This document shows, in pieces, positions 22,091-34,400 of a stretch of 64,000 nt of DNA (the stretch's first letter is position 1; each line of letters begins with the position of its first letter). Origin of the DNA: Euphorbia lathyris (taxonomy: Eukaryota > Streptophyta > Magnoliopsida > Malpighiales > Euphorbiaceae); the NCBI RefSeq assembly GCF_963576675.1, contig NC_088917.1, forward strand, positions 80,338,610-80,402,609, read 5' to 3'. The notes below the pieces were generated by a model. That model did not search any database and was not told the origin of the DNA. It saw only the letters and a program-made list of their open reading frames with translations. The translations under genes were made by a program, and so were the position numbers.

Positions 22091-22380
22091 TTATCATATA
22101 CGAGGCGCCAGTCTCCTTAAATTTTCGATAACTATGTCATTATTTCTTATATATCACAAAATAAGTATATTTTTATACCTTAATGTATAAATTTTAGACC
22201 CAAATTCATAAATTTTAAAAAGAATATCATAGATTCGTAATTTATAAATCTTAGTCCCTGAAATATATTAAAAATGATGATTTTCTTAGTTTGTGTTAGC
22301 GATATTTTGTGAGTAACGCTAATTTTCAACTTTGTCACGTGTGTTTAGGGTGCAGGCGTGCCAGAGAGATTATTTCTCAA
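22091..22380. other. unassigned AT-rich spacer
   Basis: No gene or element edge recognised between the tRNA and the truncated gypsy element. Confidence 0.5.
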
Positions 22381-23343
22381 TTAAAATGGTTGCATGTTGC
22401 ATATTCTACAAGGGATGGTGAAGCTCCCATGATCTTTCAATTTGGGGGGTAACTTGTGAATGATTATGGCCGAGCATTGCTCTGTTAGGGCCACTATTTC
22501 ATTTTCCCCAAACTTCTTTTTCTTGGACAACATGTTTTTAAGAAACTTTGCATAATTTGTTATTTCCTCTAGAGCTTCCATTATTGGAATGTTAATTTCT
22601 AGCCTACTGAGGATCTCTAAGAATCTAGCAAATTTCTTATCTAGGTTAGCCTTTTTCTGTTTCTGTGGGAATGGCAGTTTTGGAACATAAGGTCTAACCA
22701 CTTTCTCTACAGCTACTTCAGGAGCTGAGTTTTCAGACACAAGACCGAGGTTGCTTACCACTTCTAGTTCCTTACTTACATGAGGTGGCGGTTGAACTTC
22801 TGACTGGGGTGGTATGGGTGTGTCAACTTCCTTACCACTTCTCAAGGCGATGGCTTGAACTGTTTCCTCATGTGAGGTGATTGCCTTTTGGTACTCGCTT
22901 TCTTCCTGCCTAATTGTGGCGATTTGCTTGCTCAGGGCTCTGCAAACCGCCTTATTAGCTGCAAGTCGGGTGGATATGTCCTCTAAGAGAGCCATTATTC
23001 CTTCTGAATACCCTGCTTGCCTATCATGAAAATCAGTGTTAGGCTGGAAGTAAGAGAGATCATCTATGGGTGCCATGTATGGCCCTGACGGGTACTGAGT
23101 GTTTTTCCAATCATAATGGTTGTAAGTTTTGGGTTCAGAGTTATACCTTTGGCGATTTCCCGAAAAACTTACATTCTCACCTCTAGGCATGAATTGGTTG
23201 ATAAGGCAAACCTCACCGTGGTGATTTTGGCCACATCGTGCACAAAATGGTATCCTTGCTGGGTTTTTACAACTAAGGGAAGCCACAAGGAAGTCCATCT
23301 TGTTTAAGTCAGCCATGGATGGTTCTGGAGTTCTGTTATCCAT
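22381..23343 (-). pseudogene. Athila-like gag, C-terminal half, truncated
   Basis: This 320-codon frame has an SMADLNKMDFLVASL start and a small zinc knuckle CARCGQNHHGEVC at residues ~34-46. The Athila signature AIALRSGKEV is near residue 165. Then come PKLPFPQKQKKANLDKKF and the stretch ending ALTEQCSAIIIHKLPPKLKD and GSFTIPC, which immediately precedes the protease in full Athila elements. The frame ends a few codons later, so the catalytic part of pol is lost. It keeps about 90 residues of conserved region missing from the copies at 10273 and 13291. Confidence 0.85.
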
Positions 23344-23528
23344 GATAGTTCTGAAAAATAAAATTTAAAAATGTATAAGAAGTGTAGAATTTACAATGTT
23401 ACAGCTTTTACAATATATAAAAGAATGAATATGAACAAGTATAAGAGATATAAAATAAATACTATAAACAGAATGAATGCCTAAACTAACAAATTCGACC
23501 TTTGGTTCGATATTGTAGGAAAAATAAA

Positions 23529-23546
23529 TCCCCGACAATGGCGCCA
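23529..23546 (-). other. gypsy primer-binding site, two mismatches
   Basis: Minus strand TGGCGCCATTGTCGGGGA differs from the sites at 11308 and 14326 at two positions and lies six bases from the LTR. Confidence 0.8.
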
Positions 23547-23552
23547 AAAACT

Positions 23553-25050
23553 TGATGCGCCTTGGGCTATCGCCCAATGGGACTAACTAAGGGATAAGTG
23601 TACCCCCATCGTTATTAAGTAATAATCTAGACAAGTCCAGGTATCAAATCCACAAGATTTACTCCTGCAAGTATCGAGCTACTAAGCTTCTGATGTTATC
23701 TAGGCTTTGGGGGGTTTGAGATTGAGTTTCTTTATATTAATCTACTCCTAATTAAGTTATTCTACTCCTAAGTGATCTTTTAACAATGCAAATACCTTGA
23801 GGAAAGCGTGGTGATACGATAATATTAAATTCAACCTAATTTATTAATCAATAGACAACCTAATCTGAGTTGCTTTTGCCTAAGGCGATTAACCTTACTT
23901 ATCCTTCTATGGTTCCTAGCGTGTTATTCCCTTGTAAGGCCGAAACTAGCTCTAAGGCTCAGAAATTTAGGCTTAATCTTCCATAGGGTCGTCAATCCTA
24001 CAGGCTCTGACTAGGTCAAATTCAGCTTGCAATATGTGCCAAGTATATGTTTGGACTTATGAATGAGTTAAACCAATTAAGCAAAGCGTAAGACAAAGAT
24101 TAAATCATACAATCAATTGAACAAAACAAGAAACTGAATTAATATTAAAGATGAAGAAAATTGTCACGAAGATACAATGAGCCTAGGATTCATAACATGG
24201 ATCAGAGGTGAACAAAATATAAAAGAGAAAGAAAATCCCTTTCAAGGAACCTGTCTACCAATGCAGGCGTCTTCCTAGGACTTAAGGATGGAACCTTGAA
24301 TAATCCTCAGGAAACGGAGCTTGGATTTTCTTTAATGGTGGATGGAAGAGGTGGAGAGGATTCTTCAAGGAAGAGGCTTAGGGTTTTTACCAAAGATAAA
24401 AGATATCTAATTTACAAGGAAACTGTCTTATTTATAGTTGTAGTTGAGTCCCAATACTGATCGGATTTGTTTCCTGTTGTAGGTGGTGAAGTGGGGACGA
24501 GTTAGTGGAGTCGTGGGGCCAGGAATCAGTCAAAAGACTGATTCCCGAGACGCAGCTTATCGAGCTGGGCACCAGCTCGTCGCACTAGTAGTGTCAGCTC
24601 GCCGAGTTGGCCTATAAGGGCCAGTTCGACGAGCGATAAACGTCCAAACGCACTGAGCGACTGCCGGGGGTCCTCGAGACGCGATTTTCACCCGAAATTG
24701 TTTCTGTTTTGACCTGTATGCGCACATAAACTCCAAATGACGTCAGTTCAAAGGTTAAATTGACCCACCAATCGCTAGATTTGAGTAAAAACTCTGTTCG
24801 GTGCGACTTTTGGTGGATCATTTAGCCACAATAAATAATTGAAAGTTAATGTACGTGCTATTTTGGCAATATTTGCCCAAAAACAACCAGAAAACGACCT
24901 AAAACTACAAAAGTAAATAAGACATATACAAAACCTAACTAACACCGCACACATGCATTAAAATGCGAGAATTGCTCGCTTATTAAAGGAAAACTAAACT
25001 AAATCGTCCTAAAAACCGTACTTAGAGATAAGGGTTTTTTACCCCTATTA
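23553..25050 (-). repeat. 5' LTR of the second Athila-like element
   Basis: Starts TGATGCGCC on the plus strand. It shares blocks such as the TTCCCTTGTAAGGCCGAAACTAG region with the other LTRs throughout. It runs straight into the OTU/MULE gene fragment at about 25055. Confidence 0.8.
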
Positions 25051-25054
25051 TTGC

Positions 25055-26195
25055 CCATGGCTCATGGTATTCCTTGTGCATGTGAAATTAAGAAAAATAT
25101 ATTGATTCGAATACGTCGGTTAGTGTGGAGCGCATCCATCCTTTTTGGAGAACTCTTTCATTTGATCGTTTGAGTGACAGACCAGTTACTGCTCCCGTAT
25201 ATGGTGATGGGTCCGAGGATCACCGGTTTTTTCAATCTCTTGTGGAAAAGGTTGACAAATTAGATCATGCAATGGTGCGTAGCATATCTGTCTACATCCA
25301 TGGTCAAATTAACCCGGATCAAGGCAGTTACAAAGAACCCGAGGTCAAAGACACAATTAGGGGTAGACCAAAGGGGAGTTCATCTATGAAGCGGAATCCG
25401 AGTGCATGGGAGTACAGTCAGAGTGCACGTGGTTGTGCTCGGCCTTCTACTTCGAGGAGTAGTCGTAGTCGAGGCCGAAGCTCATCGTCCTCTATACATA
25501 ACAATGAGATGCCAGGTATATTTTATTTTCATAATAAATAAGTTCATGTTAAAGTAAATATATTATCACTGACGAACTTCATATTTTCATATTTTCATAT
25601 TTGCAGCGGGATTTGATGCGGATATCAGCGGATACCAACATTTACATTGGGTTCAGGGACTAATCGTACCATATATTACTGGATACCTTGATGTTGTATC
25701 AGATGGTAACTGTGAATTTCGTGTTTTAGTCGACGCCATCATAAATAATCAGGAAGAGTGGAAGCTGATGAGAATGCTTATAGAAAATGAGGTGCGGGCC
25801 CACCATGATCTGTATGAGCCAGTGCTCTGGAACCAAGTAGATGATGCCCTCACGCATATTAGATGGACAAAAGCAGGGTGTGGTCAATCTCACGGGATGG
25901 TGAGTCTGGATGACTTATATACTGCTGTATCTATGTTGAATGTAGTGATATTCCTTTTTAATGCGCCACAATTAGGATGTTGTACTATACTACCGATGCG
26001 TTCGGACGATGGAAGACCACCGGAGCGAGAGATTGTCATTTGGGGAGTTATGAACACTGGATACGTCTTTATTTAAGACCTGGATTTCCAGTGCCTCCCA
26101 TTGTCAGCCAATGGCATAGATTTCTTGATCTGAGTGTTCATCACTTAGACAATATTTATACTGACAGGAGAGCGACTTGGACTAGATTACATTGA
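25055..26195 (+). pseudogene. MULE-type gene fragment: SWIM remnant, basic linker, OTU protease-like domain
   Basis: After the LTR edge the frame reads HGIPCACEIKK, a SWIM zinc-finger remnant. A frame change then gives RIHPFWRTLSF and DGSEDHRFFQSLVEKVD, the usual region after SWIM in plant FAR1/Mutator-like proteins. A basic-serine linker with RGRPKGSSSMKRNPSAWEY follows. A GT..AG intron (25516-25616) joins in phase to the OTU-like domain, whose nucleophile motif is DGNCEFR. Its probable His motif EHWIRL near 26055, then GFPVPP, lie in a different frame from the Cys part, so a frameshift separates the catalytic residues. The transposase core is missing. It is homologous to the piece at 40600-40966. 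Confidence 0.75.
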
Positions 26196-26351
26196 TGTAT
26201 ATAAATTTATGTGTTTTAATTGATAATATTTACTCATGAACTTATATTATTGTTACTGGTTTTATTTAAAATTGTATGGTATTTACAGGTTTTAATTAAA
26301 ATTGTGCACTGTTTACTGGTATTTACATGTTTAATTGAATAACGGGCTAAT

Positions 26352-26462
26352 TTTTTTTGCCCTCCCGACATGCGGGTGTGTGGCTATCACGCCTCACTAT
26401 GTGGTGGGGCGTGTGGCTATCACGCTCCACCACACGCCCTCGTGTCGGGAGAGCAAAAAAAA
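26352..26462. repeat. large perfect-ended palindrome
   Basis: TTTTTTTTGCCCTCCCGACA at the left is matched by TGTCGGGAGAGCAAAAAAAA at the right. Inside is an almost fully paired CACGCC/GGCGTG-rich core with GTGTGGCTATCACGC present twice. The whole ~110 bases can fold as one hairpin. It is likely a MITE or a foldback terminus. Confidence 0.7.
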
Positions 26463-27562
26463 TCCTTTTTCCTTCCCCAACCCCTGAAAGGGCATTTTTG
26501 TCCTTTCACGGGTCTATGGGTGGGAATTCATGGCTGGATATAACAACACCCAAAAAAAACTTTAGTGGCTCTATAATAGTATTGGAAATACAAATGTAGT
26601 AATTGCAAGTTTATTTTGAGCTACTAAAATATCAACTGCGTTTTCATTCAAGTTTCCTAGATAAATAATAATTGGTCTCTTCAACTTCTTAGTGGCGTCT
26701 CTTGATCTTCATTGCTCAGAATTTACACTTTCTTCCTCCCAATCATGTTTTCTCTTCTCTATTCTTGTTGTGCTTCCATGTCTAGAGGTCCTCCTTCTGC
26801 GTTTTCTCTTTCAGCTGTCATGGCTGGAGGGGATCCAGCCATGGCGGCTCCTTGAGGTTTTCTGGCAGGGTCGGAGGGTCGGCTGACCCTCTCTGCCCCC
26901 TCTGGCTCCGCCACTAAAAATGCATGATGTAATTGTGTTTATTAAGTAGGCAGCTCACCCTTACCATATTGAAATTTTCATGCTAGGTTTGGAAGACTCA
27001 TATTTACTAGTTTTTCTCAATTGCATTTTGCATTCAGGTTGGCCAGTACAAACGTCTTATTTCCATTAGCAAATTTTATGGACATTCAATAGAATTTTAT
27101 ATATCATTGAACTGTATTATTTTGTTCAGATTAAGTGAATTTTTATTTGATTGATTAAATTATTTTATTGGTTATTAGCCTATTGATTATGAGTTTTTCT
27201 ATAGAGAATAATGAATAAGGAGACTTTATTTGGTAATGATGATGTTTGTACGTGATTAAGATAATTGTTTGGATTTCTTTATATTTTTAATGTGATCCGG
27301 GACGGGGGTTACAGAGATAGCCACAACAATCATGTCCAGTCAATTTTGAATTTTGCTACATAGTCCTAGGTTATTGATTCTTGGCTACACATCATCTGAC
27401 CGGTGATATGGAAAACCTTGGAATTCATTTCGAGCATTAGGAACCGAACCAGTTACTCTAGGTAATATTCATCCTCTTCTTATCTCTCATATTAAACAAG
27501 TCTCATTTTTTTTTATTAGATTCTTTATTTAATTGCGCAATAGTTTACCTATTCCATCTCAT
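26463..27562. other. unassigned sequence
   Basis: Short frames only. A GC-rich patch at 26760-26910 (GGCTGGAGGGGATCCAGCC is a local palindrome) has no recognised identity. Confidence 0.5.
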
Positions 27563-27904
27563 CTAAGGTCATCTCCAACCCATTACACTGTCTCCGTTTC
27601 CATTTTCTATTTTCTAAACATCAAATCTTATTTTTTCTCCAACCCACTTCACCATTTATTACACTAAAAATAATATTCTCCACTTTATTCCATTTTACAT
27701 AACACTTTTATTAATATTTTATTATTTTTTATATATATTATTATTATCAATAATCTATAATAAAAAAAATTCATTAAAAAATAAGAAAAAATGTTATTTA
27801 ATTTTAAATAATTAATAATATATTTAACTATAAAATATAAAAAAAATATTTAAAAAATATTTATTTATAAAATATAATTTAAATTAAAATAATATATATA
27901 TATA

Positions 27905-29985
27905 TGGGTGAGATCCAGTGTGACAAGGGGTTAGGGTCTGACAATGAGCTTATTGTGTGACACAACAAAACTACGTAGTTTTGATGATGATTAAAAAGGG
28001 CAAGGTGGCAAATTTGTAAATAAAATGAAAGATAGGATAGAGAAAATTATTTTATTTCTTTTCTTTAAAATACATTTTCCCGACATCTCTAACATCGTTT
28101 TTCAAAAAAATTTATACTATTAGACTCGTCTAAATTAGACGGTCATTTTAAGATCCCTGAAGTTCAAGTAAAAAAAACTTCGGTGATCGAAATCCGGATG
28201 GACGTTTTCCGGCGAGAAAAGAAGTGCCCAGAAATTCTCAAAAAAATCCAGAAAATGTAAAACATTATTCTAAGAAACTTTAATTCTTGGGTCGAATCGG
28301 GATTTCTTACGATTTAGTCCCAATAAAATTTTTCGTTAATTTTTTGCATTTTACATGCTTCAACAATTTGTTGGGTCAAAACTGTAAGGAATCTCGTTTT
28401 GAGCCAATAATTAAAGTTTCTTAAAATGATGTTTTAAATATTTTAGAATTTTTTGATAATTTTCTGGACACGTTTTTTGTCCTACTTACATTGTTCCAAA
28501 TCAGTGTACCATTTGTTCCAAACCAGTGTACCATTTGTTCCAAGATAATACTTATATTGTTCCAACAGAAAAATGTTTTATTTCTTTTCTTTAAAATACA
28601 TTTTTTCGATATTTCTAACCTCCTTTTTCGAAAATTTTTATACTATTAGACTCGTCTAAATTAGATGGTCATTCTAAGATCTCTGAAGTTCAAGTAAAAA
28701 AAATTCCGGTGAACGGAATCTGGGTGGGCGTTTTCTGGCGAGAAAAAAAGTGTCTAGAAAATTCTCAAAAAATTCCAGAAAATGTAAAACATGATTCTAA
28801 GAAATTTTAATTCTTGGATCGAAGCGGAATTTCTTACGGTTGAATCCCAATAAAACTTGTTCTTTAATTTTATCCATTTTACATGCTTCAACAATTTATT
28901 GGGTCAAGACTATAAGGAATCTCGTTTTGAGCCAAGAATTAAAGTTTCTTAAAATGATGTTTTACATGTTTTGGAATTTTTTGATAATTTTCTGGGTACG
29001 TTTTTTGTCCTACTTACATTGTTCCAAATCAGTTTACCATTTGTTCCAAACCAGTGTACCATTTGTTCCAAACCAGTGTACCATTTGTTCCAAGATAATA
29101 CTTATATTGTTCCAACAGAAAAATGTTTTATTTCTTTATTTTAAAATACATTTTTTCGACATTTCTAACCTCGTTTTTCGAAAAATTTTATACTATTAGA
29201 CTCGTCTAAATTAGACGGTCATTTTAAGATCCCTGAAACTCAAGTAAAAAAAATTCCGGTGAACGGAATCCGGGTGGGCGTTTTCTGGTGAGAAACAAAG
29301 TGCCCATAAAATTCTTAAAAAAATTCTAAAAAATGTAAAAAATTATTCTAAGAAACTTTAATTCTTGGGCCGAAGCGGGATTTCTTACGGTTTTGACCCA
29401 ATAAATTATTGAAGGATGTAAAATGGATAAAATTAAGGAAAACGTTTTATTGGGACTAAACCGTAAGAAATCATACTTCGACTCAAGAATTAAAGTTTCT
29501 CCAAATAATGTTTTACATTTTTTGAAATTGTTTGAGAATTTTCTGGGTACTTTCGGGTTTTTTTATCGGAAAACGCCAATCTAACCGCCGGATTCCGTTG
29601 ATTTGGGACTAAACTGTAAGCAATCTCATTTTGAGTCAAGAATTAAAGTTTCTCAAAATAATATTTTACATTTTCTGTAATGTTTTGAGAATTTTCTGGA
29701 CATTTTTTTCTCACAGAAAAACGGATCGCCGGATTCAATTCACCGGAAATTTTTTTACCCGAGCTTCTGGGATCTTAAAATGACCGTCTAATTAATACGA
29801 GTCCAACGGTATAAAAGTTTTTGAAAAATAAGATTGGAAAAGTTGGGAAAATACATTTTAAAGAAAAAAATTAAAACAATTTTTTATTTCCTTTTATTTA
29901 CAAATTTGTCACCTCCTTTTGGTTAATTACAAAATTGGTTCTTGTCACACCATAAGAGATATGTCACACCTGATCTCTCCTCTCT
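27905..29985. mobile_element. nested foldback/MULE-like element with ~0.5 kb inverted arms
   Basis: The left edge GGTGAGATCCAGTGTGACA and the right edge TGTCACACCTGATCTCTCC are inverted copies. The homology continues inward for about 500 bases: CAAATTTGTAAATAAAA on the left matches its complement on the right, as do words such as AGACGGTCATTTTAAGATC. AT runs flank it on both sides, so the TSD cannot be read. Confidence 0.75.
28067..29390. repeat. direct tandem repeats of ~545 bp inside the foldback element
   Basis: Three successive copies of a block starting TTAAAATACATTTT and containing ACTATTAGACTCGTCTAAAT begin near 28067, 28598 and 29140. Within the block a 22-bp subrepeat around CCATTTGTTCCAAACCAGTG is present in varying number. 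Confidence 0.75.
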
Positions 29986-29999
29986 CTCTATATATATAT

Positions 30000-30078
30000 A
30001 TATATAATGGTGGTTGGAGAAGCCAACCACCACCATTTTGGCATTTCCAACCCTCATTAGTGAGGGTTGGAGATGCTC
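30000..30078. repeat. two short palindromes at the right end of the Harbinger-like element
   Basis: TGGTGGTTGG/CCAACCACCA and CCAACCCTCA/TGAGGGTTGG form consecutive hairpins next to the terminal repeat. Confidence 0.6.
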
Positions 30079-30081
30079 TAA

Positions 30082-30579
30082 GACAAATTTCTTATCAAGG
30101 ATTGGGCAACGAGGAATTTTGGAATTTTGCATCGAGACCGAAGTGAGCAGGGAAGTGTACTCATTGTCTTCAGAAATTCAACCTAATATTGCTAGTTTGT
30201 CTATTTGTTATGCGCGATTGGGACATACTTCTAATATTGTAGTTAAAAATTATTAAGCAATAATAAAATTTCGTTTTCATTTCGCATTAAGTCTACTTTA
30301 TGTCATGCTTGTTCTATTAGCAAAATTCTTATCCGACATTCAATCAAATTGGGGTAGTAAGTTTCAGACATTAGCATCCGAACCGAAGTGAAGAACAACT
30401 TGGAAGAAAACGAAGACCAAAAGTCGGCGTGCCTCTAAGATAGTGTAGTATCCTTTTGCCTGCTGTCCAATGCACCTAAGTTGGAGCACTAACATATGGC
30501 AGGGTCACGTGGATCAATATCCACCGTTCACACAGAATCAATACGATAGATGAAGGAGAACCTTTGGACTATATTTTTA
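30082..30579. other. unassigned sequence
   Basis: No gene, TIR or RNA recognised. Confidence 0.5.
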
Positions 30580-31062
30580 AGAGTTAATTATAAATAGATT
30601 CCATGTGATTTCACGGATTTGCAGATGGATACCTATTGTATTTTTCGTTACAGATACAACCATGTGGTTTGTAAAATTTCCATTTTTTATTGACCTTGTC
30701 AAGTTTATCCGAAATGACCTCAAAATTAAAAAATTCAAAAACTAAAGTTGTTTAGTATCATATTTACTATGGAACTACGTTTTTTATTTTTCAAAATCGT
30801 CATTTTTGGAATTCTCTCTCTAAACATTAACTTTCTCCCTAAAAAAAGAAACACCTAAATAACCTCAAACCTAAAAAGTTAAGAATTAAAGTTAGCTTAA
30901 AATATCAGTTAACTCTTGAAAGTTTTCATTTTGAGGTCGTTATCGGCCAAATTTGGCAAAGTAAAAAAATGCAAACCACAGGTTATGTTTGTAACGATAA
31001 ATACCACAGATACCCACCAGCAAATCCGTGTAACCACATGACATCTACTTGTAACTAACCCT
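30580..31062. mobile_element. MITE with ~90-bp inverted ends
   Basis: The left AGAGTTAATTATAAATAGAT through CACGGATTTGC is inverted at the right as GCAAATCCGTG through CTTGTAACTAACCC. ~480 bp, non-coding. Confidence 0.7.
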
Positions 31063-31161
31063 ATTTTTAATTTGACAAATAAAATAAAGACATATATCAT
31101 TATATAAACACAAATGCCAAATTTGAACTTGGCAAAGAAATAAATACATCAAATCCAATAT

Positions 31162-31344
31162 AAAAAAAGGACGGCCCGGTCGCACTACGCGTCCCCGCTG
31201 AGCGAGGGTCCGGGGAGGGATCCCACCACAAGGGTGTACTGGGGGCAAGCCTTCCCCTACCAATTTATTTGGCAAGAGGTCGCTCCTAAAACTCGAACCC
31301 GTGACCTCTTGGTCACACGACAACAACGTTTACCGTTGCGCCAA
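31162..31344 (-). mobile_element. Au-like SINE, copy 1
   Basis: The minus strand starts TTGGCGCAACGG (A box), has GGTTCGAGT (B box) 40-50 bases on, then CTTGCCCCCAGTACACC and a T-run end, the Au-SINE arrangement. Compared with copy 3 the first ~11 bases (GAGGGCGAGCC) are missing. CCAATAT at both sides may be a short TSD. Confidence 0.85.
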
Positions 31345-31404
31345 TATGATTAAAAAAAAAATTAATTAATATGATGCTAATATCTCATTTGGTGCTTTAA
31401 TCTC

Positions 31405-34400
31405 CTACAGTCTAGCATAGCCTGTTAAGTTGTGTCTGCCAATCTCTTGTAGATTGATGCAACTTGATAGTGCAGCTATCAATTCCTTCAAATCATCTTC
31501 TGAGTGGGTTGCACATAGTGTCACTCGTAGTCTATAATTTTAGAAGAAAAAGAAAACATAAAATTAGGTTAATTACATCTATAGTCCTTAAACTATACTA
31601 AAAAGAGCAAAATTTCCATAATATTTTGATGGCTTAATATATCAGTTGTCTTTTGAACTTATCCAAAAAGTTTGATTGACCACCTGAACTTGGATGATGT
31701 CTCTCATTAGCCTCTTAAACTTGCTTAAAATGTCATGATTAAGTCCCTAAATCTCTAAAAACACTATAATGATATACAAAACAAAAAATTTATTTTAAAG
31801 ACTTAGAATCACGAATTAAACCTCTATTGCTTAAGTTTTGAATTTTTTTTTACAGATTTAGACAAACTACAATATATATCTTATGTTAAACAAGTTCAGG
31901 GGTAAATGGATCATTGTAAGCAAGTTTAGGAAACGAATATATCACGTTAAACAAATTCAGGTGGCCAATAGGTTATTTTAAGCAAGTTGAGGGAGTTAAC
32001 GTGACATCTTGTAAGTTCAGGGGTCAATCAAATTTTTTGGACAAGTTCATAGCGCTTTTGACGTATTAAGCCTACTTTAATGGGATAAGGTACCAAAATA
32101 GGCCAAAGGTTTTTGGGGAAGTATCAATTTAGGCTTCACGTATAACATAACACCAATGTAGGTTTAACGTTTACAAAAGTACCAATTTATGCTTCGATAA
32201 CGTAACATGACACGTCATTCATATACTCCGTAAAGTTCTGTCAACTGTATGTGGAGAGAAATCAAAACTTAACAGAGTAATATAAATAACATGTCATGTT
32301 TCGTTATCAAGGCCTAAATTGGTACTCTTTTGTAAATGGTAAACCTATGTTGGTGTAATTTTGTAAGTAAGCCTACGTTGGTGTTATTTTGGTACCCTAT
32401 CCCTAATTTATGTTAGGTACATACGGGTAAAAGTGTTAAGGTACGTGATCTTGTTTGGAAAAGTTAAGGTAAATACTGTTTTGTACATAAAGGGTAAATT
32501 TACACTTCTCCAAAAACAATAGGAAGAAATTTTAACCTTATCTCAACTGATTAAAAAAGCCTGAAAACGTTAATAGAATAATGAAGGATAGGATAAAAAA
32601 AAAAAAACCTGCATGAGTTTGGAGGCACTGTTGGAGGCCTGATGGCAGTAACATGAAAACCACATTTCAGCAAGTACCTGATCCATTTCAATTATAAGAG
32701 TCAATTGCTGCTGAACAAATTTTGATAATTTAAAGGCAAAAAGCATCCCGAGTCCGTTTATCATTTTAATTTTAGTGAATTGAGCCACGAATCTTTCCTT
32801 TCAAGATATTAAGTCTCTAATGTTTTAACTTTTCGCACATTAAACGCCTTATGACTAGAAAAGTATCTTTAAGCATTAAACTCTGATAAACAAAGTGTTA
32901 TTTGTTACATCTACATTCGAAATTTGCATTTTTAACAATTCGAAAGGAGTTTTATATGTGTGATGTGACTACAAAGAAACTGTAAACATCTTATCTTGAA
33001 ATGTAAAAAAAACATACAATTTTAGATACAGATGAAATGAGTAATGCTATTTAACTGAATTAGATATTTACAGTTTAGGTAACTAATTTGGCAAGCAAAA
33101 GGCTTAGTGCGATAAAAAAAAAAAATGATGAAGAGTCTCTAATGTGTAAGATCCACATGAGTTTCTACATTGGTAAAACTCTGCCAAATCTTGTTGAAAT
33201 GGTTTCAATATGTTTCACATGAGTTTCATCAAGATGAAACTCGGTGAAACTCCTGCAACGAGTTTCTTTACGGTTTCACCAAGTTTCACAAGGTTCCACC
33301 AAGGTAAGAGTTGGTGAAATCAAGGGTTATTGCGTATATAAAGTTTCACAACAGTTTCGGAAGAGTTATTATTTATGTATTATCAGAAGCCTTATAATGC
33401 TTTTTGCCTAATTTAAATCTTGTTGAAACAGTTTCACTATGTTTCACATGAGTTTCATCAAGGTGAAACTTGGTGAAACATAGTGAAACTCCTGCACATG
33501 AGTTTCTTTAAGGTTTCACCAAGGTTCCACGAAGGTAAGAGTTGGTGAAACTAAGAGTTATTGTGCATATAAAGTTTCACAACAGTTTCGGAAGAGTTAT
33601 TATTTATGTATTATCAGAAGCCTTATGATGCTTTTTGCCTAATTTAAATCTTCTTGAAACGATTTCACTATGTTCCACATGAGTTTCATCAAGGTGAAAC
33701 TTCGTGAAAGCTGGTGAAATTTAGTGAAACTCCTTTAAGGTTTCACCAAGTTTCACGAGGTTCCACCCGGGTAAGCGATGGTGAAACTAAGAGTTAGTGT
33801 GTATATAAAGTTTCACAACAGTTTCAGAAGAGTTATTATTTACGTATTATCAGAGACGTCATGATGCTTTTTGCCTAATTTAAATGCATAGAAGAAAGAG
33901 AGAGCACCGGCTAGCTTCGAGGGCTTTTTCTTCACTCCCTATAATAAGGGAAACAATAGGACTTGTGATAGGGATTCCAGTTAAAGCCTGAAACTCTTGC
34001 ACTCTTTTCCAAACTGCCCGTCTACGCCACACTTCCTTTCTTGCAACAATTACTGCAGCTGGCAGATCACGGTTTTAAGGATTAAGTTTCTGATCATTTA
34101 TGAAACATATCTTTAATATGAATGCCAAAAACAAGTATGCATGCTTAAGGCATTTCCAAAGACTCTAGATGGACCTTCGGCACTCTTATATGTTTAGTTG
34201 AATTGAAAGTTTGGCTCAACAGTGCCATGTCAACTTCAAAGCGTGGAAAATCAGCAAATAAGAGTGTCGGATGTCTAAAATTGACAAGTTTTAGGTGTCT
34301 CATAAGTTTCAAGTATAAGTTCAGGGTACCAAAAGGTAAAAAGCGACAAGTTCAGGTGTGTAATTTATATATTAAGCCAAAAAAAACCGAAATTATATAA

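Larger units (their letters stand above)
22381..25050 (-). mobile_element. truncated Athila-like gypsy element (5' LTR plus gag)
   Basis: Minus-strand order is 5' LTR (25050-23553), PBS, and gag to the start of the protease region, then a break at about 22381. It is related to but clearly diverged from the 8314-16012 element: same LTR edge words, same GCGCC PBS and the same GC-rich cluster at 24550-24640. Its outer edge reads TAATAGGGGT instead of TGATAGGGGT. No 3' LTR and no TSD found. Confidence 0.85.
27566..30078. mobile_element. Harbinger/Tourist-like element, TAA target duplication, with nested insertion
   Basis: The left end GGTCATCTCCAACC and the inverted right end GAGCATCTCCAACC (minus strand) form the TIR. 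TAA flanks both sides (27563-27565 and 30079-30081), the 3-bp TSD of PIF/Harbinger. No transposase frame was found. Most of the interior is a second element (27905-29985). Confidence 0.7.

Noticed and set aside
22005..22190. ORF MAEWSKAPDSSSGP...
   Set aside because: It is the translation of the tRNA-Leu gene; a well-known annotation artefact.
28840..29199. 119-codon ORF in the foldback element
   Set aside because: Leu/Phe-rich frame across the direct repeats, disrupted in the other copies of the unit.
31045..31326. Pro/Gly-rich ORF and the similar frames at 54978-55352
   Set aside because: Translations of Au-like SINE sequence.
33180..33885. Regular repeats as a possible CRISPR array
   Set aside because: Units are ~235 bp without unique short spacers, and the genome is a plant nuclear one; these are intronic tandem repeats.
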